Shown: positions 20,093 through 28,811, counted from the first letter of the stretch. The stretch: 64,000 bases of DNA from Skermanella stibiiresistens SB22 (GCF_000576635.1 NZ_AVFL01000006.1:62001-126000); one strand, 5' to 3'. Notes: a model not told the origin generated them from the letters alone. A program made the numbers and translations.

Positions 20093-20146
20093 CGCCATGT
20101 CCCTGTTTTCAAGACCAACGTTTCATCCAATGAGGAGACGACAGCG

Positions 20147-21715
20147 ATGAGCGCTCCGCTCACCATCGGGCGGATGCTCACCGCCCATGCCCGCCTGAAG
20201 CCCCACCGGATCGGCGCGCGCGACCTCGAGCGCGCCCTGACCTTCAAGGAATGGAACGATCGGGCCAACAAGCTGGCCAACGCCCTGCTTGGGCTTGGCC
20301 TGCGGAAAGGCGACCGGGTCGCCGTGCTCGCCTACAACTGCGTCGAATGGGCCGAGATCTACGGCGCCGCGGCCAAATCCGGCATCGTGGCGGTGCCGAT
20401 CAATTTCCGGCTGGTCGGCCCCGAGATCCGCTACATCGTCGAGGACGCCGACGCGTCCGCCCTGATCGTCCAGGACGTCCTCGCCCATGAGATCGAGGCG
20501 ATCCGCGATGGGTTGTCGATCCCCGCCGGCAACTTCGTCCATTTCGGACAAGCGGCCGCTCCCGCCGGCTATCGCGGCTACGAGGACCTGATCGCCGCCG
20601 CCAGCGACGCCGAGCCTTCCGATCAACCTGGACCGGACGACGCCTGGACCCTGATGTACACGTCGGGGACGACCGGCAATCCCAAGGGCGCCATCCGCGG
20701 CCACCGGGGCATGTCGATGCTGGCCCTGATGACGGAGGTGGAATTGGGCATCCACGGGCGTGACGACGCCCTGCTGGTGATGCCCATGTGCCATGCCAAC
20801 TCGCTCAATTTCTTCAGCGCGTTCGTCTATGTCGGCGCCACCATCACGATCTTCTCGCGGAAGAGCTTCGACCCGGAGCTTTGCCTGAGGATCTTCGGCG
20901 AGATGGGCGCCACCTTCACGTCGCTGGTGCCGACGCATTACGGCATGATGCTGGAAGTCCCCACCTCGCAGCGGGAGCGTTTCCGCTTCGACCGGGTCGA
21001 CAAATTGATGATCTCGTCGGCCCCGGCCCGGGCGGAGACCAAGCGAGCGGTCATGGAGATGTTCCCGAACTCCGGCCTGTTCGAGCTTTATGGCTCGACC
21101 GAGGCCGGCTGGGTGACGATGCTTCATCCCCACGAACAGTTCGACAAGCTGGGAACGGTCGGGCGCGAGGTGGTCGGCTCCGCGCCGATCCTGCTGCTGG
21201 ACGACGACGGCAATGAGGTGCCGGACGGTCAGCCGGGCGAGCTGTTCTCCTGTGGCCCCTATAGCTTCGATGGCTATTGGAGGCAGCCGGAGAAGACCCG
21301 CGAGGCGTTCCGGGGCGATTACTGCACGGTCGGCGACGTGGCGCTGCGCGACGAGGACGGCTATATCCGGCTGATCGACCGCAAGAAGAACATCATCATC
21401 ACGGGCGGCGAGAACGTCTATCCGACCGAGATCGAGGCGGTGTTGGCCGGTCATCCCAGCTTGCGGGATGTCGCGGTGATCGGCCTGCCCGACCTGAAAT
21501 GGGGCGAGCGGGTCCATGCCGTCGTGGTTCCCCGGGACGGCGCCACGATCGACCCCGGCGCGCTGATCGACTGGTGCAAACCCCACCTCGCCGGCTACAA
21601 GCGCCCGCGCTCCGTCATGATCGCGGCGGCCGACGACCTGCCGCGCACGGCGACCGGCAAGGTCCAGCACCGCCTGCTCCGGCAGCGGATCATCGACAAG
21701 GGCGAGGGTGGCTGA
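20147..21715 (+). CDS. Acyl-CoA ligase (AMP-forming, class I adenylate-forming family)
   Basis: A 522-residue ligase. The phosphate-binding motif is YTSGTTGNPKGA, the A5 motif is YGSTEAGW, and the hinge region is GDVALRDEDGYIRLIDRKKN. The catalytic lysine lies in TATGKVQ near the C-terminus. It should activate a carboxylic acid to its CoA ester with ATP. The TRAP importer and ThDP enzyme of the same operon suggest the acid enters by TRAP, is activated here, then cleaved. The ATG at 20147 has GAGGAG upstream; the gap from the ThDP gene is 54 bp. Confidence 0.92.
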   Translation: MSAPLTIGRMLTAHARLKPHRIGARDLERALTFKEWNDRANKLANALLGLGLRKGDRVAVLAYNCVEWAEIYGAAAKSGIVAVPINFRLVGPEIRYIVEDADASALIVQDVLAHEIEAIRDGLSIPAGNFVHFGQAAAPAGYRGYEDLIAAASDAEPSDQPGPDDAWTLMYTSGTTGNPKGAIRGHRGMSMLALMTEVELGIHGRDDALLVMPMCHANSLNFFSAFVYVGATITIFSRKSFDPELCLRIFGEMGATFTSLVPTHYGMMLEVPTSQRERFRFDRVDKLMISSAPARAETKRAVMEMFPNSGLFELYGSTEAGWVTMLHPHEQFDKLGTVGREVVGSAPILLLDDDGNEVPDGQPGELFSCGPYSFDGYWRQPEKTREAFRGDYCTVGDVALRDEDGYIRLIDRKKNIIITGGENVYPTEIEAVLAGHPSLRDVAVIGLPDLKWGERVHAVVVPRDGATIDPGALIDWCKPHLAGYKRPRSVMIAAADDLPRTATGKVQHRLLRQRIIDKGEGG

Positions 21716-21732
21716 ACGGCGCACGCGCCGGG

Positions 21733-21748
21733 CTTCCCGAGCGGGAAG
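21733..21748. promoter_or_regulatory. HipB-type operator 1
   Basis: CTTCCCGAGCGGGAAG, a perfect inverted repeat with 7-bp arms and an AG spacer, directly after the ligase gene and upstream of hipB. It is the first of three copies at exactly 50-bp steps. Confidence 0.75.
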
Positions 21749-21782
21749 TTCCAGGCCCCCACTCTTCCGAACTGAGCTATTT

Positions 21783-21798
21783 CTTCCCGCTCGGTAAG
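21783..21798. promoter_or_regulatory. HipB-type operator 2
   Basis: CTTCCCGCTCGGTAAG, the same repeat with one arm mismatch and a CT spacer, starting 50 bp after operator 1. Confidence 0.7.
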
Positions 21799-21832
21799 AC
21801 ACGCACTTGATCCAAGCAGTGCGAGGCATTGT

Positions 21833-21848
21833 CTTCCCGAGCGGGAAG
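21833..21848. promoter_or_regulatory. HipB-type operator 3
   Basis: CTTCCCGAGCGGGAAG, identical to operator 1 and starting 50 bp after operator 2. It ends 13 bp before the hipB start and touches its ribosome-binding site, so repressor binding here would block expression directly. Confidence 0.75.
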
Positions 21849-21861
21849 AAAGGGGCATGTC

Positions 21862-22149
21862 GTGGAGTTCATTGACACGCCGGGCCGCTTCGGCGGCCTC
21901 GTCCGCTCGCGCCGACAGGCTCTTGGAATGACCCAGCGAGACCTCGCGCTGGCGGTTAACGTCGGCGAGTGGTTCATCGTCGATCTGGAAAGCGGCAAGC
22001 CGACGTGCCAGCTCGGCAAGGCCCTTAGCGTCGCCAGGAGCGTCGGTATCCGGCTGACCGACGCTGCCCTCATTCCGTCCGCCGACACGCCGCCCGACGT
22101 CCCTGGGAACACCTACCCCGACCTCCCCGACCTTGGAGACGGCGGGTGA
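21862..22149 (+). CDS. hipB: HipB-like XRE-family antitoxin/repressor
   Basis: A 95-residue helix-turn-helix protein (LVRSRRQALGMTQRDLALAV and VGEWFIVDLESGKPTCQLGK), matching HipB-type antitoxins that repress their own operon. I take the GTG at 21862, preceded by AAGAAAGGGG; an upstream TTG at 21829 would start inside operator 3 and add residues unlike the family. The stop overlaps the hipA start (GTGA). The C-terminal tail is rich in proline and aspartate. Three palindromes upstream are its likely binding sites. Confidence 0.85.
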   Translation: MEFIDTPGRFGGLVRSRRQALGMTQRDLALAVNVGEWFIVDLESGKPTCQLGKALSVARSVGIRLTDAALIPSADTPPDVPGNTYPDLPDLGDGG

Positions 22150-23459
22150 GCACGCTTCCGATACACTACGAGCATCTCGTGATCGGCGAGATCACGCTAT
22201 CCAAGGAAGGGCCATCCTTCGCTTACGACCCCCGGTGGCCGCACACGCGGGGAGCATTCCCTGTGTCGCTCGGGATGCCGCTCGGCGGGGGTCCCTTCGG
22301 TTCGGAGAGCCTGACACCATGGTTGGCCAACCTGCTGCCCGAGGACGCCAACCTGCTCACCGTGTGACGGAACTTTGGCGTCTCGCCGCGGGACGTCATC
22401 GGCCTCCTGGAGCGGATCGGCCGCGATACGGCGGGGGCGCTGACCACCGGACGGCCCCGCGTTGGCGAAGCCCCCGGCTACCGCCCGATCAACGGCGAGG
22501 CCGAGTTGGAGCGGATCATCGAGGAGCTGCCAGCGAAGCCCTTCCTGGCGGGAGAGGACGGCGTGTCGATGTCGCTGGCCGGCGCCCAGGAGAAGCTGCC
22601 CGTCGCACTGCTGCCGGACGGACGGATGGGAATTCCAATCAACGGGGCGCCGTCCACCCACATCCTGAAACCCGACGTCCGCCGACGGCTATGGGGCAGC
22701 GTGCAGAACGAAGCTCTCTGCATGACGCTGGCCGACCGCTGCGGCCTGAAGACCGCAGGGGTGACAACGGGCAGGGCCGGAGAGCGGAGCTACCTGCTGG
22801 TGACCCGCTACGACCGGGTGCGGCGGGACGGGCGTTGGCTGCGCGTCCACCAAGAGGACTTCTGCCAAACCCTGGGCAAGCCGCCCGCGGCGAAGTACGA
22901 GCGAAACCGCTCGGGAGTGAGAGGGCCGAGGCTGGCGGACATGTTCCGGGTGGTGAACGACCACCTGACGGCGGCCGACCGCATGCGGCTGCTTGATGCC
23001 GTCGTCTTCAACGTGCTGATCTGCAACACCGACGCCCATGCCAAAAATTACAGCGACCTCCTGACGGGACGGAGCGCCTCCCTGGCCCCGCTTTACGACC
23101 TCATGTGCGCGGCGGCGTGGGAGAATGTCACGAAGAACCTGTCGCAAACGATCGCCGGCAAGAATCGCGGAGACCACGTCAAGGGTCGCCACTGGCGGCG
23201 CATGGCCGATGAGTGCGGTTTCAATCGCACGATGATCTTGCGGCGGATCGAGATGGTCGCGGAACGGGTCCGGCGGGAACTGTCGGAAGCGGTCGGGGCT
23301 GTCAGGGCGATGCCGGGCGGCGATCACCCGCTGCTGGGGGAGTTCGCCGCGGCGATCGAGGCCCGCTGCCGGACCGTCGTCCTGAACCTGGCCCACGTCG
23401 AGGCGGATATCGCGAACGACGAACCGGAGGGACCCGAGCCGCCCTCGTATGTCTTCTAG
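22146..23459 (+). pseudogene. hipA: HipA-like Ser/Thr kinase toxin interrupted by an in-frame TGA
   Basis: Both halves are in the same frame and read as one HipA family kinase of about 437 residues. The first 73 residues (22146-22364) match the N-terminal HipA domain (SLGMPL, WLANLLPEDANLL). A TGA at 22365-22367 stops translation, and the sequence continues with RNFGVSPRDVIGLLERIGRD. Kinase residues are intact downstream: SLAGAQEKLPV glycine-rich loop, HILKP lysine, ICNTDAHAKN catalytic loop and LYDLM metal site. Relatives have a glycine where the stop is, so GGA to TGA is the simplest change. A TTG at 22506 could start a short kinase-only product, but nothing supports it. Confidence 0.8.
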
Positions 23460-23629
23460 CATCTCGCGGAGCTCGCGGATTTGTCGGACAGCAACGGCGA
23501 CCTCTTCCCAAGTAGCGAAGACCTGGGTAAGGATCGCCGGCGCCCGCTTGGTCGCCTAATCACGGATCAAGGCTGCGCTCAAGCCCTGTCGCGCTCAGAC
23601 GCAGATGAAGTTAACGCCGCGACAAGCTC

Positions 23630-24109
23630 TCAGTCGTCGTTTCTGGGCACGGGGTTGACCAGGGCGATACGGTAGACGTCCTGCTCCTTGCCGATCAGGA
23701 ACACATCGGTCGGCGGGATACCCGACTCTCCCGGCGGCTCATCGAAAATCACCCGCAGCCGGTGGGAGACCGCCATGTTCGCCTTCTGCGTGCCGCGGCT
23801 TTCAGCCTCCTTCAAGCCATCGACCGGAAAGGGTTCGAGGCCGATGGATCGGATCGGACGGCCGAAGGTGGTGCGGATCTGATAGCTGACGACGCGCTTC
23901 CGGATCTTCCGCGCGTCCTTCCAGTTGACCAGATCCTCGAACACCGCCATGTCGCGGTCGGCGATCGCCTGGGTGACGGTCGCGATCAACTCATCAGGGG
24001 TTTTCGGCAGATCCCGCGCCAGGGCTGGCGTCCCGAGGGACGCCAGGGCGAGGGTGCCGAAAATCAGCGGGCCAAACTTGGCGAGCTTTGGTCTCATGAA
24101 GTTGGGCAT
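23630..24109 (-). CDS. Small exported protein of unknown function
   Basis: A 159-residue protein that I do not recognise. The start at 24109 has GGGAG upstream and gives a signal peptide (LIFGTLALASLGTPALA). The mature part is soluble, has no cysteines, and resembles small periplasmic NTF2-like or helper proteins only in size. It starts 15 bp after the end of the PQQ dehydrogenase gene on the same strand, so it is probably the third gene of the Rieske-PQQ operon. A role in assembling or assisting the dehydrogenase is inference from position. Confidence 0.7.
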   Translation of the reverse strand: MPNFMRPKLAKFGPLIFGTLALASLGTPALARDLPKTPDELIATVTQAIADRDMAVFEDLVNWKDARKIRKRVVSYQIRTTFGRPIRSIGLEPFPVDGLKEAESRGTQKANMAVSHRLRVIFDEPPGESGIPPTDVFLIGKEQDVYRIALVNPVPRNDD

Positions 24110-24123
24110 CCCCCGCTCTCCCA

Positions 24124-25932
24124 TCACTGCGCCGCGGCTTGCTGCTTGGTCTGGTCCTTGCCGAGGGCGAAGACCCAGATCACGCCACCCTGCGTCATCT
24201 TGGGCGGACGGCGGTTTTCCGGCAGCAGGGTGGAGATGCCGCCCATCATGCGCTCGGCGTCGACGCCCCAGCCGGCCTGGACGGCGATGTATTGGACACC
24301 ATCGACCATGTAGGTGCTCGGCACGCCGGTGACGCCGGAGTTGAGGCGGGTCTCCCAAACCACCTTGCCGCTCTTGGCGTCGAAGGCGCGGAACTTCCGG
24401 TCGCTGGTGCCACCACCGAACACCAGATCACCACCGGTGGTCAGGAGCGGGCCCCAGTTGGCGCTATCCTGGAAGGTGTGCGTCCAGGCCTTCTTGCCGG
24501 TCTTCAGGTCCCACGCCTGGACCTCGCCGATATCGACCGGCTTGGAGGCGTCGACACCATCACGGAAGCGGAGGCTGGACAGGATCTCGTCGATCGTCAC
24601 GCCGACATACATCTCGCCAGGCGCGCGGCCAGTGATGGGAACGCCGCCCAACTCGGAGCACAGGTTATCGTTGGCGGGAATGTAGAGCATCCCGGTCTTC
24701 GGGTTGTAGGCCTCCGGCGGCCAGTCCTTGCCACCCCACAAGCCGGGGCAGAAGGCCAGTTTCTTGTTGGTGCCGGGGACCTTGGTCGGATCATAGCTGG
24801 GGCGCCCGGTCTTGGGATCGAGGCCGGTGAACACGTTCTGATTGACGTAGGGCTTGCCCTCGATAAAGCCGATCTTGCCATCCTCATGACGCTCCAGCGT
24901 CCAGAGATAGCCATTGCGTCCGGCGTGAACCAGGGCCGGGATAGTCTTACCACCGCGCTCGACATCCACCAGGATCGGGGCCGAAACCTCGTCCCAGTCC
25001 CAGGCGTCGTTCCAGTGGTATTGGTGATGCCCCTTGATGGCGCCGGTGTCGACGTCGAGGGCGAGAGCCGAGGTCGCGTAGAGGTTGTCGCCGGGGCGGG
25101 TGTCCGGCATCCAGGGGCCACCGTTGCCGGTGCCGAAATACGCAACGTTGTTCTTGGGATCGTAGTTGCCCTGGATCCACACGGGTGCTCCGCCGGTCTT
25201 CCAGGCGTCACCCTTCCAAGTCTCGAAACCAGGCTCACCGGGGCCTGGCACCGTGTAGGTCTTCCAGGCCTCCTGGCCGGTTTCGGCGTCGACCGCGGTG
25301 ATGAAGCCGCGGATGCCGAACTCGCCGCCGGACACGCCGACCATCACCTTGCCCTTCGCGATCAGCGGCGACAGGGTCATGTAATAACCGTCGCTCCAAT
25401 CCGCGATGCACTTCTCCCAGACCTGCTCGCCGGTCTTGGCGCTGAGCGCCACGACGCAAGCGTCCAAGGTGGCGAGGTAGACCTTGTCGCCGTACAGGCC
25501 GACGCCCCGATTGGTTGGGTGCAGCTGGACCAGCTCCTCGGGCAGCTCGCGCTTGTAGGTCCAGAGCTGATCTCCGGTCTTGGCGTCGAGCGCCACCACC
25601 TGATTGCCCGGCGTGCTGACGAACATCACGCCGTTGTTGACGATCGGAGGCGCTTGGTGGCCTTCCAGCTTGCCGGTGGAATAGCTCCACATCGGCGTCA
25701 GGCGGCCGATATTGGCGCTGGTGATCTGGTCGAGCGGGCTATAGCCCCAGCCCTTGTAGTTGCCGCGGTATTGCAGCCAGTTCTCCGGTTCCGGATTGGC
25801 CAGCCGCTCGTCGGTGACCGGCTTGTAGTCCTTGACCTGCGCCGATCCCGCGTGCGGCGCCACAGTGACGCCCAGGCAGGCGAGCGCCAGCACGGGAAGC
25901 CAACGGCCCCCCCGTTTCCTCAACCTCGACAT
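24124..25932 (-). CDS. PQQ-dependent dehydrogenase (methanol/ethanol type), probably lanthanide-dependent
   Basis: A 602-residue periplasmic eight-bladed propeller enzyme. A signal peptide ends near residue 31. Expected active-site residues are Glu204 (GGEFGIRG), Asn270 (FGTGN) and catalytic Asp312 in DAWDWDEVS. Asp314 two residues later is the extra aspartate that marks lanthanide-using XoxF/PedH-type enzymes. The adjacent Cys-Cys pair that normally shields PQQ is missing: at the expected place only ELVQLHPTNRGVGLYGDK is seen. Tryptophan-docking-type repeats (LDAKTGDQLW) recur. It should oxidise an alcohol or aldehyde. There is no cytochrome c gene beside it; a Rieske protein gene precedes it by 42 bp. 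Confidence 0.9.
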   Translation of the reverse strand: MSRLRKRGGRWLPVLALACLGVTVAPHAGSAQVKDYKPVTDERLANPEPENWLQYRGNYKGWGYSPLDQITSANIGRLTPMWSYSTGKLEGHQAPPIVNNGVMFVSTPGNQVVALDAKTGDQLWTYKRELPEELVQLHPTNRGVGLYGDKVYLATLDACVVALSAKTGEQVWEKCIADWSDGYYMTLSPLIAKGKVMVGVSGGEFGIRGFITAVDAETGQEAWKTYTVPGPGEPGFETWKGDAWKTGGAPVWIQGNYDPKNNVAYFGTGNGGPWMPDTRPGDNLYATSALALDVDTGAIKGHHQYHWNDAWDWDEVSAPILVDVERGGKTIPALVHAGRNGYLWTLERHEDGKIGFIEGKPYVNQNVFTGLDPKTGRPSYDPTKVPGTNKKLAFCPGLWGGKDWPPEAYNPKTGMLYIPANDNLCSELGGVPITGRAPGEMYVGVTIDEILSSLRFRDGVDASKPVDIGEVQAWDLKTGKKAWTHTFQDSANWGPLLTTGGDLVFGGGTSDRKFRAFDAKSGKVVWETRLNSGVTGVPSTYMVDGVQYIAVQAGWGVDAERMMGGISTLLPENRRPPKMTQGGVIWVFALGKDQTKQQAAAQ

Positions 25933-25974
25933 CGTTTCTCTCCAAAGTATTATTGTTGCTTGTTTGGCGTAACC

Positions 25975-26634
25975 TCAGGTCTGGGCGGCCGGACCTACCT
26001 TGGCCGTGAAAGCGTCGGCCACCGTCAGCATGCCGTCGGCGTCCACCGCCAGCGGCAGGATCGGCAGACGCTTCCGCGCGGGTCCTCCCAGTACTTTACC
26101 GCCTTCGCCAACGCTGAACAGCGATCCGTGGCACGGACAGGCCAGCATGGCGTCCTCGGGTATCCAGCCTGTCACCGCGCAGGCCTGATGGGTGCAGACG
26201 GCGGAGAAGGCGACGACGCCCTCCACCGATTTGGCGAGGGTGGACTCGTCGAACTTGTCCGGTTCGGCCCGGACGACGAGCACCTTGTTGAAACGAGTGC
26301 CCGACCGGGTGGTCTTGGTCTCGGCGTCGACCGGCCACGCGCTGATCATGGCGCCGCCCGCCGTCAGCATGTCCAGCGTCACCACCTTGCCCTCGTGGTC
26401 CCCGGCGTCGGCCACTACCAGCCAGTCGCCCTTCTTCGGCCGCTCGGCGGCGGGGGCCGGAAGGCCGGCGAACGCCTCGGTCGAGGATCCCAGACAGCAA
26501 GCCGCGACGGCGGCCGACCCAAGCGCCAGAAGCTGGCGGCGGTCCATACCCCCGCATGCGGCGCTGACTGGCGACGTGTCGGACAAGGTCTCGGCGGCTG
26601 AGCCGCTCTCGATCCGGTTTGCGGGATCGGGCAT
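25975..26634 (-). CDS. Exported Rieske [2Fe-2S] protein
   Basis: A 219-residue Rieske protein. The cluster ligands are in CTHQAC (Cys147, His149, with Cys152) and CPCHGS (Cys166, Cys168, His169); Cys152 and Cys168 would form the usual disulfide, as in high-potential Rieske proteins. A Tat-like signal sits at about residues 30-57 (MDRRQLLALGSAAVAACCLG), so the protein probably acts in the periplasm, possibly membrane-anchored. The first 29 residues before it are unusual, and an internal start at Met30 cannot be excluded. It is the first gene of the operon with the PQQ dehydrogenase and may accept its electrons. Confidence 0.88.
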   Translation of the reverse strand: MPDPANRIESGSAAETLSDTSPVSAACGGMDRRQLLALGSAAVAACCLGSSTEAFAGLPAPAAERPKKGDWLVVADAGDHEGKVVTLDMLTAGGAMISAWPVDAETKTTRSGTRFNKVLVVRAEPDKFDESTLAKSVEGVVAFSAVCTHQACAVTGWIPEDAMLACPCHGSLFSVGEGGKVLGGPARKRLPILPLAVDADGMLTVADAFTAKVGPAAQT

Positions 26635-26707
26635 GTTTCCTCTCTGTATTATTTTAGCTTTTTTCTCGCCTATACCCTTTTAGATTAGGCCGTGATCACC
26701 TATCTCC

Positions 26708-26729
26708 GAATACGGTATTCCGAATTCGG
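26708..26729. promoter_or_regulatory. Palindromic operator in front of GntR copy 2
   Basis: GAATACGGTATTC at 26708-26720 is a perfect 13-bp palindrome sharing the GAATAC-N-GTATTC core of the site at 15257-15275. It overlaps a second palindrome, CCGAATTCGG (26720-26729). It lies 73 bp upstream of the Rieske start and 147 bp upstream of the GntR start, in an AT-rich divergent promoter region. Confidence 0.72.
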
Positions 26730-26867
26730 ACCCGCTTCAAGATAGCTAAAGACTTTAGCAAAGAAAAATATGAGGATTTACTTGCTGCAGTGCCGCATTT
26801 AGTTTCGTTTGAGACTGTTTGGAATAGAGCCAAGTTTCGCATATCCGGTAGCCAGTTCGAGGATCCC

Positions 26868-27581
26868 ATGCCGCCGCTCACCCCCCAGCCCCGTTTGGTG
26901 GAACAGGTCTATCAAGCGATCCTCGCCGAGATAACGGAAGGGAAGCTGCCGCCGAACTCACGGCTGATCCAGGACGAGTTGGCCGAGGCCTATGGCGTGT
27001 CGCGCCAGCCGGTGCAGCAGGCGCTCCTGCTCCTCCGCAGCCACGGTCTCGTCAACGACGCGCCGAAGCGCGGTCTGGTCGTGGCGGCGCTTGACGAGGA
27101 GCACGCGGGCAACCTGTACCAGATCCGCGCCGTGCTGGAAGGTCTGGCCTGCCGTCTGGCGGCGGAGGGAGGAGCCCGCCGCGCCCGGGCCGACGGTCCC
27201 GCCATCATCGCGGAGGGGTGGAGGGCGGTGGAGAGCGGATCGGTGGCGAGTCAGATCGAGATGGATACCCAATTCCACCGGTTCCTGTACGAGCTTTCGG
27301 ACAATCACCTGATCGCCGACACGACAAAGCCGCATTGGGACTATTTGCGCCGCGTGATGGGCGAGGTGCTGCGCCAGGGCGACAGCGTTCCGGGGTCTCT
27401 GTGGGACGAGCACGCCGGCATCCTCGACGCCATCGGACAGGGCGACGCGGACGAGGCTGAGACGCGGGCCCGCTGTCACATCACGCGCGCCGCCGATATC
27501 TTCGTGGCCAGATTGCGGGAGCAGCGGGAGGCCGCCCGGATCCTGGACGAACCAAAGTCCCATCGGCGACTTGCGCGCTGA
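26868..27581 (+). CDS. GntR-family regulator (FCD subfamily), copy 2
   Basis: A 237-residue regulator, the same length as copy 1 at 14469-15182 and alike over its whole length. The shared DNA-binding stretch includes GKLPPNSRLIQDELAE and VSRQPVQQALLLLR; the FCD domain shares YLRRVMGEVLR and LWDEH. It is transcribed divergently from the Rieske-PQQ operon. I take the ATG at 26868, with GAGGA upstream, which lines up with the start of copy 1; the longer frame adds 26 residues with no counterpart. It probably answers to the same effector as copy 1 or to a pathway neighbour. Confidence 0.92.
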   Translation: MPPLTPQPRLVEQVYQAILAEITEGKLPPNSRLIQDELAEAYGVSRQPVQQALLLLRSHGLVNDAPKRGLVVAALDEEHAGNLYQIRAVLEGLACRLAAEGGARRARADGPAIIAEGWRAVESGSVASQIEMDTQFHRFLYELSDNHLIADTTKPHWDYLRRVMGEVLRQGDSVPGSLWDEHAGILDAIGQGDADEAETRARCHITRAADIFVARLREQREAARILDEPKSHRRLAR

Positions 27582-27961
27582 GGACCAGTTCGCGAACAGG
27601 GCCCGCCCGCGGGTGACGGAGGGGGTTCCATCCCGAGGTCAATGCCCATGAAGGCGGAACATCAAGCTACCCGAGGTCCGCCACGTAAAGCGGTGGTTGC
27701 GGTGACAGCGCGGCGGAAGGAATGGCAAGGCGGCAATTCACCATTCGATCACGATGCCGACCGATTTTCGCAGGAACATCAGTACCTCCTGGGCTTCCGA
27801 ATCTCCCACCCATTAAAGCCTATCGTCGAAGATCAAGTGGATTCATCTCCCATCAATCTCGCCCTTACAACCTTGGCATCCGTGCACCAAACCGGCATCA
27901 AGCGCCTCGTCACTGAGGAAGTCTGTGCCTGACATCCACAAACAGCTTCTCAGAGCGGTAA
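27582..27961. other. 380-bp stretch with no recognisable gene
   Basis: Between the GntR gene and the IS6 remnant. Base composition falls in the second half and short frames here lack ribosome-binding sites and family features. I see no operator, repeat or RNA gene; it may be debris from the insertion event. Confidence 0.5.
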
Positions 27962-28594
27962 CATTTTCCCTTGAGCCTGCGGATGGTCGAAGAGATGCTG
28001 GCGCCGCGCGGCATCGTTGTCAGCCATGAAACGGTGCGGCGGTGGGGCCTCAGGTTCGGTAGGGAGATCGCCAACCGCATTCGCGACCGGTGCTTGGCGC
28101 GGGGCGACAAGTGGCACATGGATGACGTCGTCCTCACCATCGCCGGCCGGAAGCATTACCTGTGGCGCGCCGCCGACCAGGAGGGCTTCGCGCTCGACGT
28201 GCTGGTCCAGAGCCGGCGCGACAGGAAGGCGGCCAAGCGCCTGCTCCGCAAGCTCCTGAAAAGGCGGGGCCACGCCACACGTGTCATGGTCACCGACAAG
28301 CTGAAATCCAACACGGCGGCGAAGAAGGACCTGAAGCTCGGCGGCGAGCACCGCCAGCACAAGGGCCTGAACAACCGGGCGGAGAACTCGCATCAACCGA
28401 CCAGACGACGGGAGCGCCAGATGAAGCGCTTCAAGTCACCCCGGCATGCCCAGCGCTTCCTGTTCATTCACGATCCGACCCCTAACCTCTTCCACTTTCC
28501 CCGCAACCAACTCACCGCCGCCGACTACCGCGCCGCCCGCACACAGGCTTTCGGGAACTGGGCCGAGACCGCTGGCGCTCGGCTGGCCGCGTGA
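27962..28594 (+). pseudogene. IS6-family transposase, N-terminus missing
   Basis: The frame opens at 27962 after a stop codon and begins in the middle of the transposase at FPLSLRMVEEMLAPRG, so about the first 25-30 residues, including the start, are lost. The DDE core is present: WHMDDVV with the first aspartate, MVTDKLKS with the second, and NNRAENSHQPTRRRER with the glutamate. No terminal inverted repeat of the IS6 type is visible on either side. This is a dead insertion sequence marking the left edge of the envelope-protein region. Confidence 0.85.
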
Positions 28595-28811
28595 TCACAG
28601 ACCAGATCCGCGCCCACGTCCGCAAGCCGCCCCACTGCGGTCAGACGCCGATCAAGTTGACGGCGCCTTTCAAATTGGTCAGGGCCATTCCGGCGGCACA
28701 AGCCTACATCGGACCCGAAGGACAGAGGCTGCCCGCTGGTAAAATGATCTTTGGAAGTGTGAAAACGTGGGGGTCCACCATCTTGTCGCGGAGGTTCGGC
28801 GAACGGGTCCG

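Noticed and set aside
22365-22367. TGA in hipA as a selenocysteine codon
   Set aside because: Relatives have glycine there, no bacterial SECIS-like hairpin is evident just after it, and HipA is not a selenoprotein family.
24139-26601. An 820-residue open frame on the plus strand opposite the PQQ and Rieske genes
   Set aside because: It is an antisense shadow caused by high GC; the minus-strand proteins have complete family motifs and signal peptides.
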